62,000 nucleotides of DNA from Glandiceps talaboti. Its lineage: Eukaryota > Hemichordata > Enteropneusta > Spengelidae. The stretch spans positions 18,484,240-18,546,239 of the forward strand of contig NC_135561.1 of NCBI RefSeq assembly GCF_964340395.1, given 5' to 3'. The position numbers and the translations under genes are program-made. Below, one piece after another: positions 12,043 through 28,619 of this stretch. The notes below the pieces were generated by a model. It was given only the letters and a program-made list of their open reading frames with translations. It was not told where the DNA came from and made no database searches. Position 1 is the stretch's first letter; every line of letters starts with the position of its first letter.

Positions 12043-12949
12043 AGTGCAGTTCCCCGAACCTATCAATCTCTCGATTCCACCGATATTATCTACGTGTTTG
12101 CGTACACGTTCTATTTATATATTTGCCCTTTAGCTTATCAGTTTGATGACGCACAGAAGTTTGATAGAAGTGTACTACTACCACAGTCACAGTGAGCATA
12201 TTCTATTCAAGGATGGTCATGGTACATTATGTTGTTTACTTCTATTTAGTACTATTTTATTTTTACAAATATTCAAAAATACCGTCACTGCAGCATCGGT
12301 GCACGAATCGTTTGACCATAATTGAATATGAATAAAGCTAAATATACTTAAAGGCATAATACATAATTAATTCAAAAATTAATAGAATTTTGAAAATTAA
12401 AAATTTGGAAAATTAATGTATTAATTAATATAATTTTCTATTAGCTCACAAGTGACAGTGACACTGCTTACTACGGAGTCATTGTGTGAGTTTACTAGGC
12501 TTACTGCAACTACTGTAACTAACTACTTGCATTGTAAGTTGAACTTGTAATGTAAGTTGTATCGTGTGTATGGAATTAATACCATGGTTGGTTTACTGAA
12601 CCGTGGATTTACCAAAGGAAAAAATAAAAAAACAACCGTGGTCTCAGTTTTGTCACGACGTTTATCAAAATATACCAACTCCTGCCTAAATTCATTGTCC
12701 GCAGTGTTATTGATAACAAAGATCGCGATAGCATGTCAAGGTCATCGGTACGGTCAACAAGGAAGTGGGTGACGCAGACGTACTGCACACCGTGACGGCC
12801 GGAGAAGAAACCATACATAGAACAGCATCAATGAATGAATGAATGAGTCAGAGAAAAAAAGATGAATAAATTACAAGTACTAAATAATCCGACATCCTCA
12901 ATCTATTGCAACAATTTCTGTATAGAGCTTTGCAGTTTATTTTTTTTTC

Positions 12950-13800
12950 AAAAATAGTACCGGATACTCAGCGATTTCGCGCAACACGTCAGCTGTGCTG
13001 TGCCGGCAAAAATGTAAAATGTATGCCATGCTCGAAGCCGGCGCAGTCCAGATTTTGTGTCAAAGGTCATTGAAACAAAATGGAGTGATCAAGAAAGTCG
13101 GTGTGTGACATCACGCGGAATCCTATCAGTTGGTGATACACATATATTCTAAAGGTTACATTGCGATCCGAATAGTATGTAGAATGATATGAAATCATAT
13201 TTTGGGGTTGAACGGGTTCGAGGACATCCTTAATATTCGACAAGTACAGTCGCTTTTATGATCAAAAATAGAAATTCTCCTAGCAACAGCAAGGTAAGTG
13301 CGCATGCGTACATTGCGACTGACGACATTTCGTTCATTTGTCTCGAGTACTTCTTATATGTTACAACTCCAACATACTTCTTGTGTTGTTGCGATTTCTA
13401 CTACTGCGGTTTCCTTCAATGTGCAGGGATATCACGGTTAGTTGGTTTAAAATTTGTGTTTCCTTTTTACCGAGTGGAATTTTGACAGAATCAGTCTGTC
13501 TTTGACGTTCCTTTCTACTCGTTCATGTCAAATCGTAGGTGGGTCGCTTTACTCGATCGCGATCGCTCTTTGTTCGGATTCTAGAACTATGTGTAAATGT
13601 TATGCAGTTGATTGCATGGGGTGTTGTCCCCTGCTATAACATGTCTGATGCCCCAATTTAGAACTTGTTAATATATATTCAATATGGCCAATAATCCAGT
13701 TTATAATGAGCTATGTTAGCGCAGGGTTTCGAAAGAATACGGTAAGTAACGGTGTCCGCACCACCGTCATCGTTCTTGTCTGATGGGTGGATTAGAGATG
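12950..13800 (+). promoter_or_regulatory. CpG-denser block with NRF1-like site and splice donor
   Basis: CpG dinucleotides are visibly more frequent than in the flanks (tttcgcgcaacacg, aagccggcgcag, catcacgcgg, gatcgcgatcgc). A consensus-quality donor, cagcaag|gtaagtg, lies at 13293/13294 and overlaps TGCGCATGCG (13299-13308), an NRF1-type site. A second donor-like gtaagt is at 13742. I infer a transcription start with a 5' noncoding exon. The next recognisable + strand gene is PTP4A, 24 kb away, so assignment is uncertain. Confidence 0.35.
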
Positions 13801-14219
13801 TCGCAGTTTAAAAATTCAATTCTGCGTCACGTTTGAAATTCTGTAATTTATTTGACTTAAGCTATAACCACCGCGACAAATTATGTGCGGAATGTGTGAA
13901 TATTTTTACTGCTATTTTAAAATCACCATCATGTCAGATAGCGACGGCGGAAGGTTGAATGGAAAGCATAACTTGTCGATCGATCAAATCTTTGTTCGTG
14001 CTGATCTTGGTTGGAGGGAAAATTGGATCCTTAGAGACCAATGTATGCATTTTTTATGGTTCATATTCAAAGTACAAATGCCAGTCAACAAAATGAAACC
14101 TCCAAATTGCGTACTATGTTCAGGTGTGTCATTACCTAATTTCGACGCGAGTTGTGAAATTTTTGATCGTGCCGGTGTGCTCTACAAGCAAGCGTTCGTA
14201 TGTGACTAACTACAGTCGA

Positions 14220-15530
14220 ATCAGTCGCTACAAGGTCACCTGTCGTTGAAATGAGGTCAGCTGTTCTGATTGCATGCCGGCGACTCGTGACCATTTTATT
14301 ATACTGCTTTTCCAATATGCCAATCTTTGGTGTTAGAAATGGTTTCATGGACACGGGTCTGTTGCTAAGCACAACAACATCCCCAGCATACTAGAATTTG
14401 ACGCTTTTACGTGACACATAATACCCTAAAATTGTACAGTGTATGGTAATGAATGATACAGCTGTGTGGGCGACCAGTCCGACAAGCGGGCTGTGGGCCG
14501 GATGAAATTGAGTTAGAAATTGATAAATATGTTTTTATGTATGAAGTGTAAAACCGGGTTCAGTGACCACCTTGGCGTATTTTTAAGTTGATTTAGTCAT
14601 CAAGGTATGAATCATTCAAAGAGGATGAAAATGGTGAAACCAAATCCCAACGTAGGAAATTGATGTATATATTATACTGAAGCAATTATTTGCTGTACTA
14701 TTACTGATGACTAGGTATAATTACTTGCTAAATTTCGTAACACTGACTGTATTTTCTATTCAGAATACATATATGTGTTAATTTCAAGTAACACCTGTAT
14801 ACATCTATGATATTGTCATGGTTGGGTTAGCAGAGAAGATGGCAGTCACTAGGATGATTATGGTGTATTGTATGTGTCACCAACTTATTTATGGCACATG
14901 TTATTCAAGTGATTAATCAAAATTTATAAAACACCATACCTACCACAGCTTTGTCTGAAAACAGAAGTGTTCTTGTTTGATATCTGATGTACTGAATTGA
15001 TTGTAAGCACTTGGAATTGTACTTCTTTGAAAATGGCCAACAGAGCATAGGCAGTTGACAATACATCGCTTTACACACTTGTGGGATTGTGTATGCCGAC
15101 AAATTATGCTCCACAGAATAGACAACCGATTGCTTTGTTGTTGGTTTGATTATCATAGACTTACATGCATATATGTACAATACTTCAGCAGTGACAAGTC
15201 AATTTATTTAGTCCAAAGTATGACTAAAATCTAATACTAAATAGTAACAAATTAGGTTATGAGTTGTTTTCCTCACCCTACCATCTTTGTTTTTTAAAAG
15301 ACTTCAAAAACAGTGTTAGCTAGTAAACTTGTTATGATCATATTATCTTCCTTGATGTTCACTGCTTGTCAGATTATGATGCAATCTTGTAGATAAGCCT
15401 GGTATGTCTAGAGATAAAAGAATTGTTTTGCAACTGTGTGTCCCAAATGTAACTAAGATAGATGTCAATTAAAACTCATGTACATTGTAAAGTTATTATG
15501 GAAGATCTAGTATGCAGAGGAATAGTTGGA
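14220..15530. other. Gene-free stretch
   Basis: No recognised exon, RNA gene or strong repeat. Confidence 0.35.
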
Positions 15531-15533
15531 TGT

Positions 15534-15811
15534 AATTCTCCAATATTTTTCTTCATTCAGGCAAGGTAAATGTGAGTGACCTACAATGTAAGAGGCCGCT
15601 GTCATTATGAGTCGCTAGACGAGTAATAATAATCCTTAGGTCACGAGTATTTTCTAGCTGACTGAAGAAAAATATTAGAGAATAAACATAGTTATACCAG
15701 CACCAGTAATATAAAAATAAATCAGGAAAAGTAATAGCAATTTTGAATATTTTGACTCGTATTTCGAACACAGCAGAACCAGTGACGTAGACACACATTG
15801 TTGTGACATAG
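15534..15811 (-). mobile_element. Fold-back repeat family, copy B
   Basis: The inverted core is 15534-15684 (ctccaatatttttcttcattcag / ctgaagaaaaatattagag). The unique arm lies on the right (15685-15811: aggaaaagtaatagcaattt, cacagcagaaccagtgacgt), so it is opposite in orientation to copies A and C. Confidence 0.8.
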
Positions 15812-15902
15812 AATGATCAGAGTATATATTCCATATTTTTTGTTCAACGTGGCTCGTGCATGGTATGATATATATAGTAACTGTTCTTGACTTTATGCAG
15901 CA

Positions 15903-16252
15903 GCCTAGACTCTCTCGCCGGTCCTAGGGAGCATCGCTATTAGCTGTTTTGTATGTATCAATATATATACTGCATAGTTGTACTAGAATATCCTTGTACT
16001 GTGGGCCTCATCGACCGCATAGGGCTAATCATTTATCAATGCGTTTCTGTGATGCTCTGTGTTATTGCGATGCCCCAAGCATTGCAGTAACATGGAGCAT
16101 CACAGTAACATGTCAACAAATGATAAGGCCTATGTAGTCAATGAGGGCCCACAGTATATTCTAGTACAACTCTGCAGTAGATGTTGGTACATACATGTAC
16201 AAAACAGCCCTTTTAGTGATGTGGTGCTCTAAGGACTGTGAGAGAGTCTAGC
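15903..16252. mobile_element. 350-bp palindromic MITE
   Basis: The ends gcctagactctctc and gagagagtctagc are inverted. The arms stay complementary almost to the centre near 16076 (agctgttttgta / tacaaaacagc; gtactgtgggcctca / tgagggcccacagta; gatgctctgtgttattgc / complement). It is near-symmetric over its whole length. Confidence 0.8.
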
Positions 16253-16256
16253 AACA

Positions 16257-16293
16257 CCCCTCCTCCTCCTCCTCACACACACACACACACACA
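16257..16293. repeat. (CTC)n-(CA)n microsatellite
   Basis: Short runs of CTC and CA directly abut the right end of the 350-bp palindromic element. Confidence 0.9.
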
Positions 16294-16299
16294 CCTGTC

Positions 16300-18830
16300 A
16301 CATGCACGTTTGAGGAAGGAGAACATTTTTTCTATGTGTCATCAGTATATAGTCAGTATAATTTTCAATTGTCTATTGTTACACATGTATTTATGGTGGA
16401 ATTGGTGTCTTTAATGAACCATTTTTGGATCACAAATCAAGCTGATACATAAAAACTTGATATGGTAAAATGTCCTCTGTCATGGTCCAAGGAAGGTAAT
16501 AAAAAACCCACAACTGGTGAGATGCCTTGTTGCTGTGCATTGTATGTATGATGTGTATATAAACCAATAATCATTGAAGTCACCATGTCTTCCTTATACA
16601 ATATATACACCAGCAGCAGTTATTTTAATAGGTTTATTTTTTACTGAAAAGGGACTATTATTTTCATTAAGTACAGTGCATATTTTTAAGGACATAACTA
16701 GGATAATTCTATCTATCATGCTTCCTTTTTGTGGAAGTTTGGACAGGGAAGAACATACCCTGTTTGTCATGTGAGACAAAATTGTGACCGGATGAGTAAT
16801 CCTACTTCCGTTTAGAATATAAATCCTTGTTTGCATAACATATAATCCATGATTCAGACTCTGTATTTGAAGGCCATCATCTACTAGTGATAACAATAAC
16901 AGGTGTATATTTAGAATTATGATTGGAGAGTGTTCTGAGTGTGTTATTGTAAAATAATGGTGTTTTTATATTTAGATTGAGTTCATTATTTCATGATGGG
17001 CAGGGTAAGACTAGTTATCTTTCTCCAGAATGTGAATTCTCATTCAGTTGGGTGTGTCAAAATACAGCTACACAGACGATTCCCATGTGAGCTCAAATTG
17101 TTGAATATTAGTGAAGAATAATTTCAGCAGCTGATAAAGGTAGATGCAACTATTGGTATGCAATGATGAAGAATATAGTTGATCTCCATAGCAACCAAGT
17201 TGATATTATTAACATCTGTATAGGTAATTCACACCTGTTCTTTAAATATTCCATACTAATTCATGTACCTGTGAGTGACAATGTGAAATTAAATCAATAC
17301 CATCAGGTCCTGAACTCTATGATACAGACCATGTTAGTCACTGGAAATGGTGAAAAAAAATTAAGCTTAAAACGAAAGTTTTCTATGTCAAAGGAAACCC
17401 TACAAAGTGTAGACTAACTATTACGTGATGACAGCAAGAACAGTGTGTACAATGTATGTCGGAAAACAATTTTAATTAAAATGAAAGACTATTGTCCAGA
17501 ATGTCTGGAGTGTGTATGAAGGGTGAGTGCTGGTTGGAATTGGTAAAATTTTATACTTGAACTGTACGTTTTGAATATTTCTGATATTATGAATTAGAGT
17601 TTCAGTGGAGAAAAGTAATAACCCCCAATAAGTCCTGATTTTAAGTTCATGGTTTTTATAAATTCATTAGAGAAAAAGTGTGGCTTTGAGTATACGTTAT
17701 ACAGAGATTTATGTTAGGAGTGGCCACTGACATTCCCAGTATTAAAACAAGATCTGTGTGTGTATGTGCATAGTTACATGGCCATCAGTTTACATGACCA
17801 ATCTATTTGCTCTCTTATCTGTTATATTATATGTAAACCCTGGTCTCACCCAGAGATGTTTATGAGACACTTTGATCCATTTATTATCTAGGATATGTGA
17901 AACAGGACTGGGGGCAACAACTTAACAAGGTGACCTTGTGTAACGTACGGTCAAGGTCATGAACTGATTTGATTGTTGGAGGTCCGCTAAAAGTTTTTGT
18001 TCCTCATCCCAAAGTCATTACAGTCGAGGTCATGTACAATTTGTATCTCAGAGTAATGGCACTGTTGATAAGTTGGGTGAAATATGCAGACAAAAGTCAA
18101 TTTAGTTTGTTCACCATAGCATATTATTGACTGGTAATGAGATTAGAATGAATAGATATATGGACATTAGGTACAAATGTAGGTATGAAACCATGTTAGT
18201 ATCGGCTATGACATCACGTCAGTACCGACTAGTTTAAATAAGGCGTACAAAAATTTCATCAAATCAAATTCTAGTCTGATTTCTAAACACAGTCAATCGT
18301 AATTTCTCTCTGCTTTGTGGAAATCAGTCAAGTGATTCAACATCAAAAGAAAGCAAAAACTTCCGATTACTTTAGGGGTTGGTGATGATTTCTCAGTTGT
18401 TAAGTCGTGCTAAAATGAAAGCATTCCGACTGGAATGATTTCCCTGTAGAATTGTTGGTAATCAGCTTACTATGTACAGCTCTGTATATTATATTATGGT
18501 GCTAGTATATTATATTCTAAAATCCAGTTTTTATCAGACAGTGTCGATAGATAACAATCAGTTATTTCATCCCTTCTGTATTTCATCTTCAGAAAAAAAT
18601 TGCATCTCTATCTTTATAAAAAAAATGTAATTTTTTCACTTGCTAAGGCCTAATAATAATAAAAAACGGTGTGGTTCCGATTACACTCAATTTTAGAATA
18701 CAAGTAGGTGGGGTACATGTAGGTAGATTTTATATACAATGTATATCTACCCCTGATGAGTGAGGACTACACACCTCACGAAACAGTTCTGTAGGGTCTA
18801 TAGCATATAATTTGGTTCAAATTTTCAAAA
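16300..18830. other. Gene-free stretch
   Basis: No exon or strong repeat recognised. An open frame of 84 codons at 17163-17417 has no family signature and no supporting splice or promoter context. Confidence 0.35.
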
Positions 18831-18835
18831 CCTGT

Positions 18836-18836
18836 T

Positions 18837-18928
<92 letters not shown>

Positions 18929-19046
18929 CATACATACATACATACATACATACATACATACATACATACATCCATCCATCCATCCATCCATCCATCCATC
19001 CATACATCCATCCATCCATCCATACATACATACATACATACATACA

Positions 19047-19082
<36 letters not shown>

Positions 19083-19085
19083 TAT
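18836..19085. repeat. Compound microsatellite (TA)n-(CATA)n-(CATC)n-(CATA)n-(TA)n
   Basis: A TA run to about 18924 is followed by CATA, CATC, one CATA, CATC, CATA and TA blocks. The arrangement is roughly mirror-like around the CATC centre. Confidence 0.97.
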
Positions 19086-19639
19086 TCTCCTTTTCAAAAC
19101 GACTTGCCCTAGTCCTCATATCACTTCTCCTTGACAAGTACAATTGTAAGAGGACATTATTTCAAGCCCAGCCACTAGTACTAGTAGTATTATAAAGTCA
19201 GATAAAGTGACCCTGTTTTAGTCTCATTGAAAGTCCATGTTAAATTTAGAATGAACTTTATACATACATGTAATGTCCAGTCCACCTAGTAGTACAACCA
19301 ACCAGGATAAAAACCATGAAGACTGTATGGTCTGTTTTATGACTGCATGAATGCAATGCAATGATCAATATGCCAAATCATCAAATTGCATTTACAATTA
19401 CTTTGTAGTAAAATTTCAACTTTGTACATAGATGAAAAGCTAAACCGGGGAAACCTCTGTCAAAAGTAAATGTATTGTTAAACTAATATCAGTGATGATA
19501 TCGTTCATTTTGTATTTCCAACACCTTTATTTACTAGTCTTTATTGTCTTTATTGTTTTAAAATTAAAAAAATTAGCATCTGATGAATTGCATCAATGTT
19601 ATAAGGGATATATGGGATTATAGTATAGAACAACAAGTG

Positions 19640-19760
19640 GTATTTGAATCATCTCTTCACCCCAAGAGAGATCTTGAGATGCGATGTCATGGATAGAGCA
19701 CTTGACTAATTATGGGAAGGGGGCATTTTACTCTCGGATCGACAAAGTTGAAAACAAACG
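19640..19760 (+). repeat. Possible decayed tRNA-like SINE head
   Basis: gatgtcatggatagagcacttgac resembles the A-box region of tRNA-headed SINEs and tactctcggatcga a degraded B box about 35 bp later. Weak. Confidence 0.25.
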
Positions 19761-20954
19761 ACAATAAACGAAGGAAATGGAGGTATGATTAAGATTAAAG
19801 AAATGGAGCCCTATTCACTGCATCAGATTTTAATCAGATTGTGCTCAAACATACATGTAGGTACATTATATTACATGCATGAACTGTGGAATAAGTAAAA
19901 CACTAACGTAACAGAGCCTTGTCAGATCACGCATAGACCCTCCACTATGATATGAATCCAGCCTGTAATGTTATCATGTCTTGCACCTGTTCCTCTTTGC
20001 TTTCTAATAGTCATGTGCATAAAGTCAATTGTTTGGTCACTCAGTTACTTATCAGTTTTCCAAGAAACTGGGTGGTGTTGGTATTTAGAAGTCATTCAAA
20101 ACTGGACAAGATGAATGTTAGTGTACATTTGTTCTTCCCATTTATTGATGGCATATTTGTGTTACTTGGATACGCTATACTTTTCACATGTTGATGGTTC
20201 AAAAATGTGGAACTAACTTGTTGTTAACTATTAATTTATGAGCTACATGTAGATTTGTTGAAGAGTCGTTTATGTTAGTGATACTGATAGGTGTTGGCAA
20301 ATTTGTGAATACGTGTGATAACATCATTTTTTGTGTGCATTTTCTTTTTGTACTTGCTAAATTGGTTATTAATTACCCATAATACCCAGTTGTGTATGTT
20401 AGTATTAATGCACTTTATTTGTACATACAGCCCTTTCAATTGTGTAATGATATCAATTTGTTGTCAAAAGTTATTATAGGTTTATACCTGAAAGATGTAA
20501 AGAAGTATTATGAAACACAGTAAATTAAGCTATTACATCGAACTTGTTAGAAACTTTGAGGTCACTGTTACCATTGGTCAACATCACTGATTTGTGTGTA
20601 CATGTATAACATCACTGATTTGTGTGTATTGATGACAGGTATTTTAGGACTGTTTGACTTCAGTGAAATCATGCTGAATTTTCACCACATTTTCTGAAAC
20701 TGAAAGATGCTGATATTGTTAGGCAATTACAAGTGATACTTCTAAGGACAGAAAAACTATAATCTACATGTATATGGCTCATCTTTTCTCTCTTTTTTTT
20801 GTATGAACTATATATTTTTGAAATCCAACTCACCCCCTCCTTTAACTACATGTATTTCTCAGAATATTTCCTGTCAAAGTTATCCTATTGTGTGTACAGA
20901 AAACTGAACAATTGTGTCAATTCACCCCACCCCCCCCTACATTCTACATGTTGT

Positions 20955-21128
20955 ACCTCATCACACCACCCTCTCTCCATCTCTTGTAACCTGTCTACTA
21001 CCTCACTACTCCACCCCTCACCTCCATCTTTGTAACATGTCTACTACCTCACCACTCCACCCCTCCATCTTTGTAACCTGTGTACTACCTCACCCTGCCC
21101 CCCTTCCCCTATCTCCATCTTTGTTACA
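20955..21128. repeat. Imperfect tandem repeat, about 45-50 bp
   Basis: Three to four units of ccatctttgtaac(a/c)tgt, ctactacctcac and cactccacccct. The pyrimidine-rich composition gives a spurious Ser/Thr/Pro/His frame. Confidence 0.8.
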
Positions 21129-22436
21129 ACGCTACAATTTACTACGAGAAAAATCATGGCGATAATAGTGATTACAATCAAGACAGTCCAGCTGAGTGTG
21201 TCCTCATGAATAAACTAGTAAGGCCACACAGTAGAATTACATGCATACCCACTGTGGTAGATATGTGCCCAGAATTTCTATCAAATGCACTCAGAATTAG
21301 TGACTGCATACAAGGCCAATCTCATCAAATGTCTGTACATTGTATGAACCTTGGCATCATTAGAATAAATCTAGTCAACACAGAATAGACCTCGGATAAT
21401 TGAAATCTACTGGGAATCTAAGGTCTGTAATATATACATGTACATGTATCAAAAAAACCTCAGCTTTTCCTTGGATAAAAGGCCAGAACTGAGATTGTGT
21501 GTCTGGTAGAGTGACAGTTCCATTGAATTCTCTTTAACAGCAGATTTTAAAACATGTATGATGAAAATAAAATAAAGAATTAGTGGGTGAAAGAAATTTT
21601 TTTAATGCCATTATGGAGTTTATACATGCATTGTACATACAAGTATTTATATAATTATGCATGTATATGTATTTAATAGATACAAAGAATGATTAAAACA
21701 TTCAGTGTGCAAAAGAAATGTTTTCTACACCACACTATATTTAGGAGATCATGTATATGCATGTACAATTTAGATGCAAAGAATAATGAAAACATTGACA
21801 GTTGCACAGAACCGTGATCAGGATTAGCTCATGACCTTAGATTTGTTTTCTGTAAAACTTAAATCCATAAGTCAGAATCCCCAGGTGTCTATACCATGGT
21901 GTACATGTATGTACATTACACAAATCTAGCAGACACATTCATTGGTTTGTAATATTCTCAAGTCTGTATGTAGACTCAGTTTGAAGAGTATCGGTACCAT
22001 GAATAGGCCTGGACATTACTTCATTCTTTATAGTGTACAGTATGTGAATTCATGTACTTTTGGTAGACTTGTATTTTGAATACAATTGTATGTATAACCT
22101 GGGCTTTGTATAATTGTATGACACGATGTGCAAACCAAGTTGCCGCCATTCAGACTAAAAATGTAGGATTTGTTTACCACAAATACAAATGTAAACATGT
22201 CTGTGTCATCATTTCGTTGTTGCATGAACTGTTTAACAAAATGGAAACATTTTCTTTTGAAAAAAAAAACCCAGCCATTTCTTGAAAACTGAAATTACAT
22301 TTTCAACTAGAATATACAAATAGTGTAAATCTACCACTATTTCAGTAAATTTTAAAAACAACAACAACAACCTGAGACTTTAACTTTTGCGTCTGAGAGT
22401 ACTTTACATGTAATATGCCTAATGCCAGGTATAGTA

Positions 22437-22623
22437 CAGTGTGCCCTCTGATGATAGCTAAATTTTGTTGTTGTGAGTCAAAATGATAAAAACTTGTCAT
22501 TTCTTGTAAGTCACCACATACAAAATGTAGTAAGAGATAAGGGAATACCAAATTTTGGTGCGTCACTAGACATTGTGTACATGTACGTCAGTGGCGCGAC
22601 AACTAGGTTTAGAGGGCACACTG
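22437..22623 (+). mobile_element. MITE with CAGTGTGCCCTCT ends, copy 1
   Basis: It starts CAGTGTGCCCTCT and ends agagggcacactg, a 13-bp inverted match with one or two ambiguous bases. The interior aagagataagggaataccaa and attttggt is shared with a shorter copy at 35344-35471. It is 187 bp long, too short to encode a transposase. Confidence 0.75.
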
Positions 22624-22736
22624 GTCAGGCCAGTACATGTACATGTATGTTCTGTCTAAATATCAAACTAGCAATTGTTGTACAGATAATATATTGGTAC
22701 ATATTGACGTATCAAAATTTCTAGTATTCCCTCTAT

Positions 22737-25530
<2,794 letters not shown>

Positions 25531-25534
25531 ATCT

Positions 25535-25594
25535 CACACACACACAGACACACACACAGACACAGACACACACACACACACACACACACACACA
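25535..25594. repeat. (CA)n microsatellite with CAGA interruptions
   Basis: A CA run broken by aga steps. Confidence 0.96.
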
Positions 25595-25843
25595 TCATGC
25601 ACACCAAAAAGTAATTATCTTGGCAAGTTGGCAAAATGTTCGCATCAGAGTGAACCAAAGAAAGTATGTGTACACATGATACTTAGTAACTTTTTGTAAA
25701 ATGTTTGCCATAAAAAATCAGAGATGAAGAAAAAGAGCATGATAAATTACAAATGCATTGTGGGCGAGTTTTGCCCATTGTACCATGCATAAGTGAAAAA
25801 TATGTAATGTACATGTACATCTTGGTCATTTTCTACGCCATGA

Positions 25844-26120
25844 CAATGTGCGTCTGTGTCATAGCAATGCGTGTCTACATCACGAGTTCTGCTGTGTTCA
25901 AAATATGAGACAAAACATTCAGAATTGCCATTACTTTCCCCGATTTTGCTTTGATATTACTGGCACTGGTATAATTATGTTATTCACCAATATCTTTCTT
26001 CATTCAGCCAGGAAATACGTATGACCTTATTGGTTTGTCTATTACGAGTCACGAGATGAGTAGTGACAAAGGCCTCGTATTTTCCCTGACTGAACGAAGA
26101 AAAATATTGGGGAATAATAT
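25844..26120 (+). mobile_element. Fold-back repeat family, copy C
   Basis: Same order as copy A: a unique arm (agcaatgcgtgtctacatcac, ttactttccccgatttt), then the inverted core with tatctttcttcattcagcc and actgaacgaagaaaaatatt. This is the best-preserved copy with copy A. Confidence 0.85.
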
Positions 26121-27129
26121 CCCATTAATCTTTATTACATCAATAGTCAGTATGTTAGTACTGATAGTGAATATGAATTATTGAATATCGTCATCAAGTG
26201 AATTTGATCCTCCTGGGTGATCATGACAGATTTTGAGAAATGGCCATGTAGATTTGAGTGGTTTTTATTGTGAATAAGAATTGATGAACGGAGAGATAAC
26301 AACAAGTCAAATTAAAGGCTATTATCTGAATGCCAGATGTTGTCACACAATATGACCTTTAAATCCAAGCATTTTTTATAAACATACATGTTTGTCACAT
26401 ACCATTGTTAAATTCCACTGTTTGGACAACCTAGGGTCTCATTTCAGTCATTCCAAACAAACACGGTCAACAAGTTTTGACTTGAAAGATTTGCCATTAA
26501 AAATAAGAAATCCATGCGGAATGTACGTGTACAAGTTGTTTTCATGATTACTCAGAAGCATTTGAATATAATGAATTATTTTGGGGCGATGTCGCCGTCT
26601 AGCTGCCGGCAGGGCCTCTTATTAGTGTCGCAGTACAGACAGTGCACACAATGTGATTATAAAAAGTGATATCTGTTGCTGGGATTCACATTATCTGACC
26701 TTTGAGTTTAATACGCTTTGATATAAAGCCTTCAAATGAATGCCAGGATCTATATATGGATGGTGGTTGTCATGTGAAAACTGAGTGGAATCCGGACTAT
26801 GCTTTAAGACATGATCAAAACAACATTGTTAGCAATGCTTTACTTCCAAACTTCGATAGTTAGGGTTGTTTTCTCCTTCAGTGAGGCCTCATAGATTATA
26901 TATGTATATTTGTCGTCTCCAACCTATGTTGCTCAAAAAACGTGACACTCATAGAATTAACTTGTAGCCAATATACATGTATACATTGTATCATTCATTC
27001 TAAACAAAAGGGCGTGATCGCAGTGTCAGTGTTCTGTCCAGGATATATTGCAAGGATGGTCTCTATTTTGTATATTAATTTACATATGAATAACATTGGT
27101 TTTTCAAGAAGTATGTGCATGATAAAATA

Positions 27130-27361
27130 GTTTTATAAATTAAAAATCCAAAATAAATACCCACTCCTCATCCATATGGTCACTTTAACATGCATACATG
27201 AAGTAGCACGGTGCACCTGGGTATTTTGAACCTCGTAACTCATGTATTTAAGTGAAAAGTTAATCCAATGAAAAAAAGAAAATTAAAAAGTTTCATGGCA
27301 TTCTGAGGAGTACTATCCACTAATGAAATTATATAATTATAAATTATATTTCATGAGTGGA
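27130..27361. mobile_element. Solo palindrome arm plus a small hairpin
   Basis: 27130-27190 (aaaaatccaaaataaatacc, catccatatggtcacttta) matches the right arm of the 3153-3509 palindrome. About 130 bp later, ccactaatgaaattat and ataatttcatgagtgg-like arms form a near-perfect hairpin at 27317-27360. Confidence 0.6.
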
Positions 27362-28619
27362 TTTTGTTCACTTGTCAGAATTTGAGAACACTATAAAAAT
27401 GCTGTTTATGTCAAGTACAACATGTATAGCAGACGCTAATCTTCAATTTTCTAAAATTAAAGTTTATTTTAGAAAAGTAATTAATTAAAAATAATAAAAG
27501 CATCCAGTTTATAATGGTGAGTGTCAGAGTATACTAATTCCTAAAGCATTTGAAATACAAAAAGTAAGCTACATGTACCATAATTGACTACTGGCTTGAT
27601 ATTGTACATCCATATATACATCATGTACCAATTGATGATAGTTGTATTAACCTTGTAGGCTTGAATCACTCCCACAAATTGCATTATGTATGAGGTAAGA
27701 TATTGTCAAACATAACTCCTTACTAAGAAAGTACAATTTAGCAGCTCTAGGAAATGAAGTAGTAAACAGTATAATTATAGCATTGCCCTTCTTACAAGTA
27801 TTTTGAACTGTACCATGTCTTGCACACAGATCGTCATCCAACTCCAGATATTATTAGTCTAGTTCCTATACGGTATCGTTACGATTTACACCTCCACTCA
27901 GAGTTAGAGACCACGTTGGCATCCACACTAAGATATTATGTGTTACTCAAACGTCCCATTTGATTATCACAAGTGTGTCTGAAATACAGTGTTTGGTACA
28001 TGTGTGATATTTAGTATGGAGGTGACTGTTGTACTGCTATGCTGATAAAAAACCTGCCATTTCCACTTTAATGAGAGTTCTAGTACATGTAATTAAAGTC
28101 AAATATTGTAATTAGTACACTATTCTCCACGGGTAGGACCAAGAATAAAAGTTAAAGTTTGACAACTTAGTTGGGTAGGGCTTCGGATATAGTTAAACTT
28201 TAGGTACACATTAAGGACTTGGCCTAAAGACTTGGCTATCTGACTTGAAATACTGGCAAACAACATTTTCAAGCTAGCTATCCAAGTCTCTGGCCTAAAT
28301 GTATAGTAGGTGGGACTTGGGATGTAGTCAAACTTGGAATAGTACTTGGAACAGAAACTTGCTTTAAAATATGACAATATTAGAAGAGGGAAGAGGAAAA
28401 TAAATTAGATATGAAAGTACTGTGATTCCACAACTGTAGTTCTAAGTGATTCATTTGGAAAGAACACAGCAAAATCAAACGAAAAATAAATTGATGTCCA
28501 TGTCATTAACTTTGGAAGAAGTGCATTTATATTTACAGGAAATCAGACAAATTTATCATTTTGAATTTTAAAAAGTAAACTCGTGTATCTGTATCACTGA
28601 TCAGTGAAATAATTAAATA

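Noticed and set aside
13883-14209. 108-codon + frame with an internal MSDSDGG start
   Set aside because: Sits near the CpG-denser block, but shows no family signature and no splice sites that extend it convincingly. It is not supported as a gene.
17163-17417. 84-codon + frame
   Set aside because: AT-rich chance frame with no recognisable motif or context.
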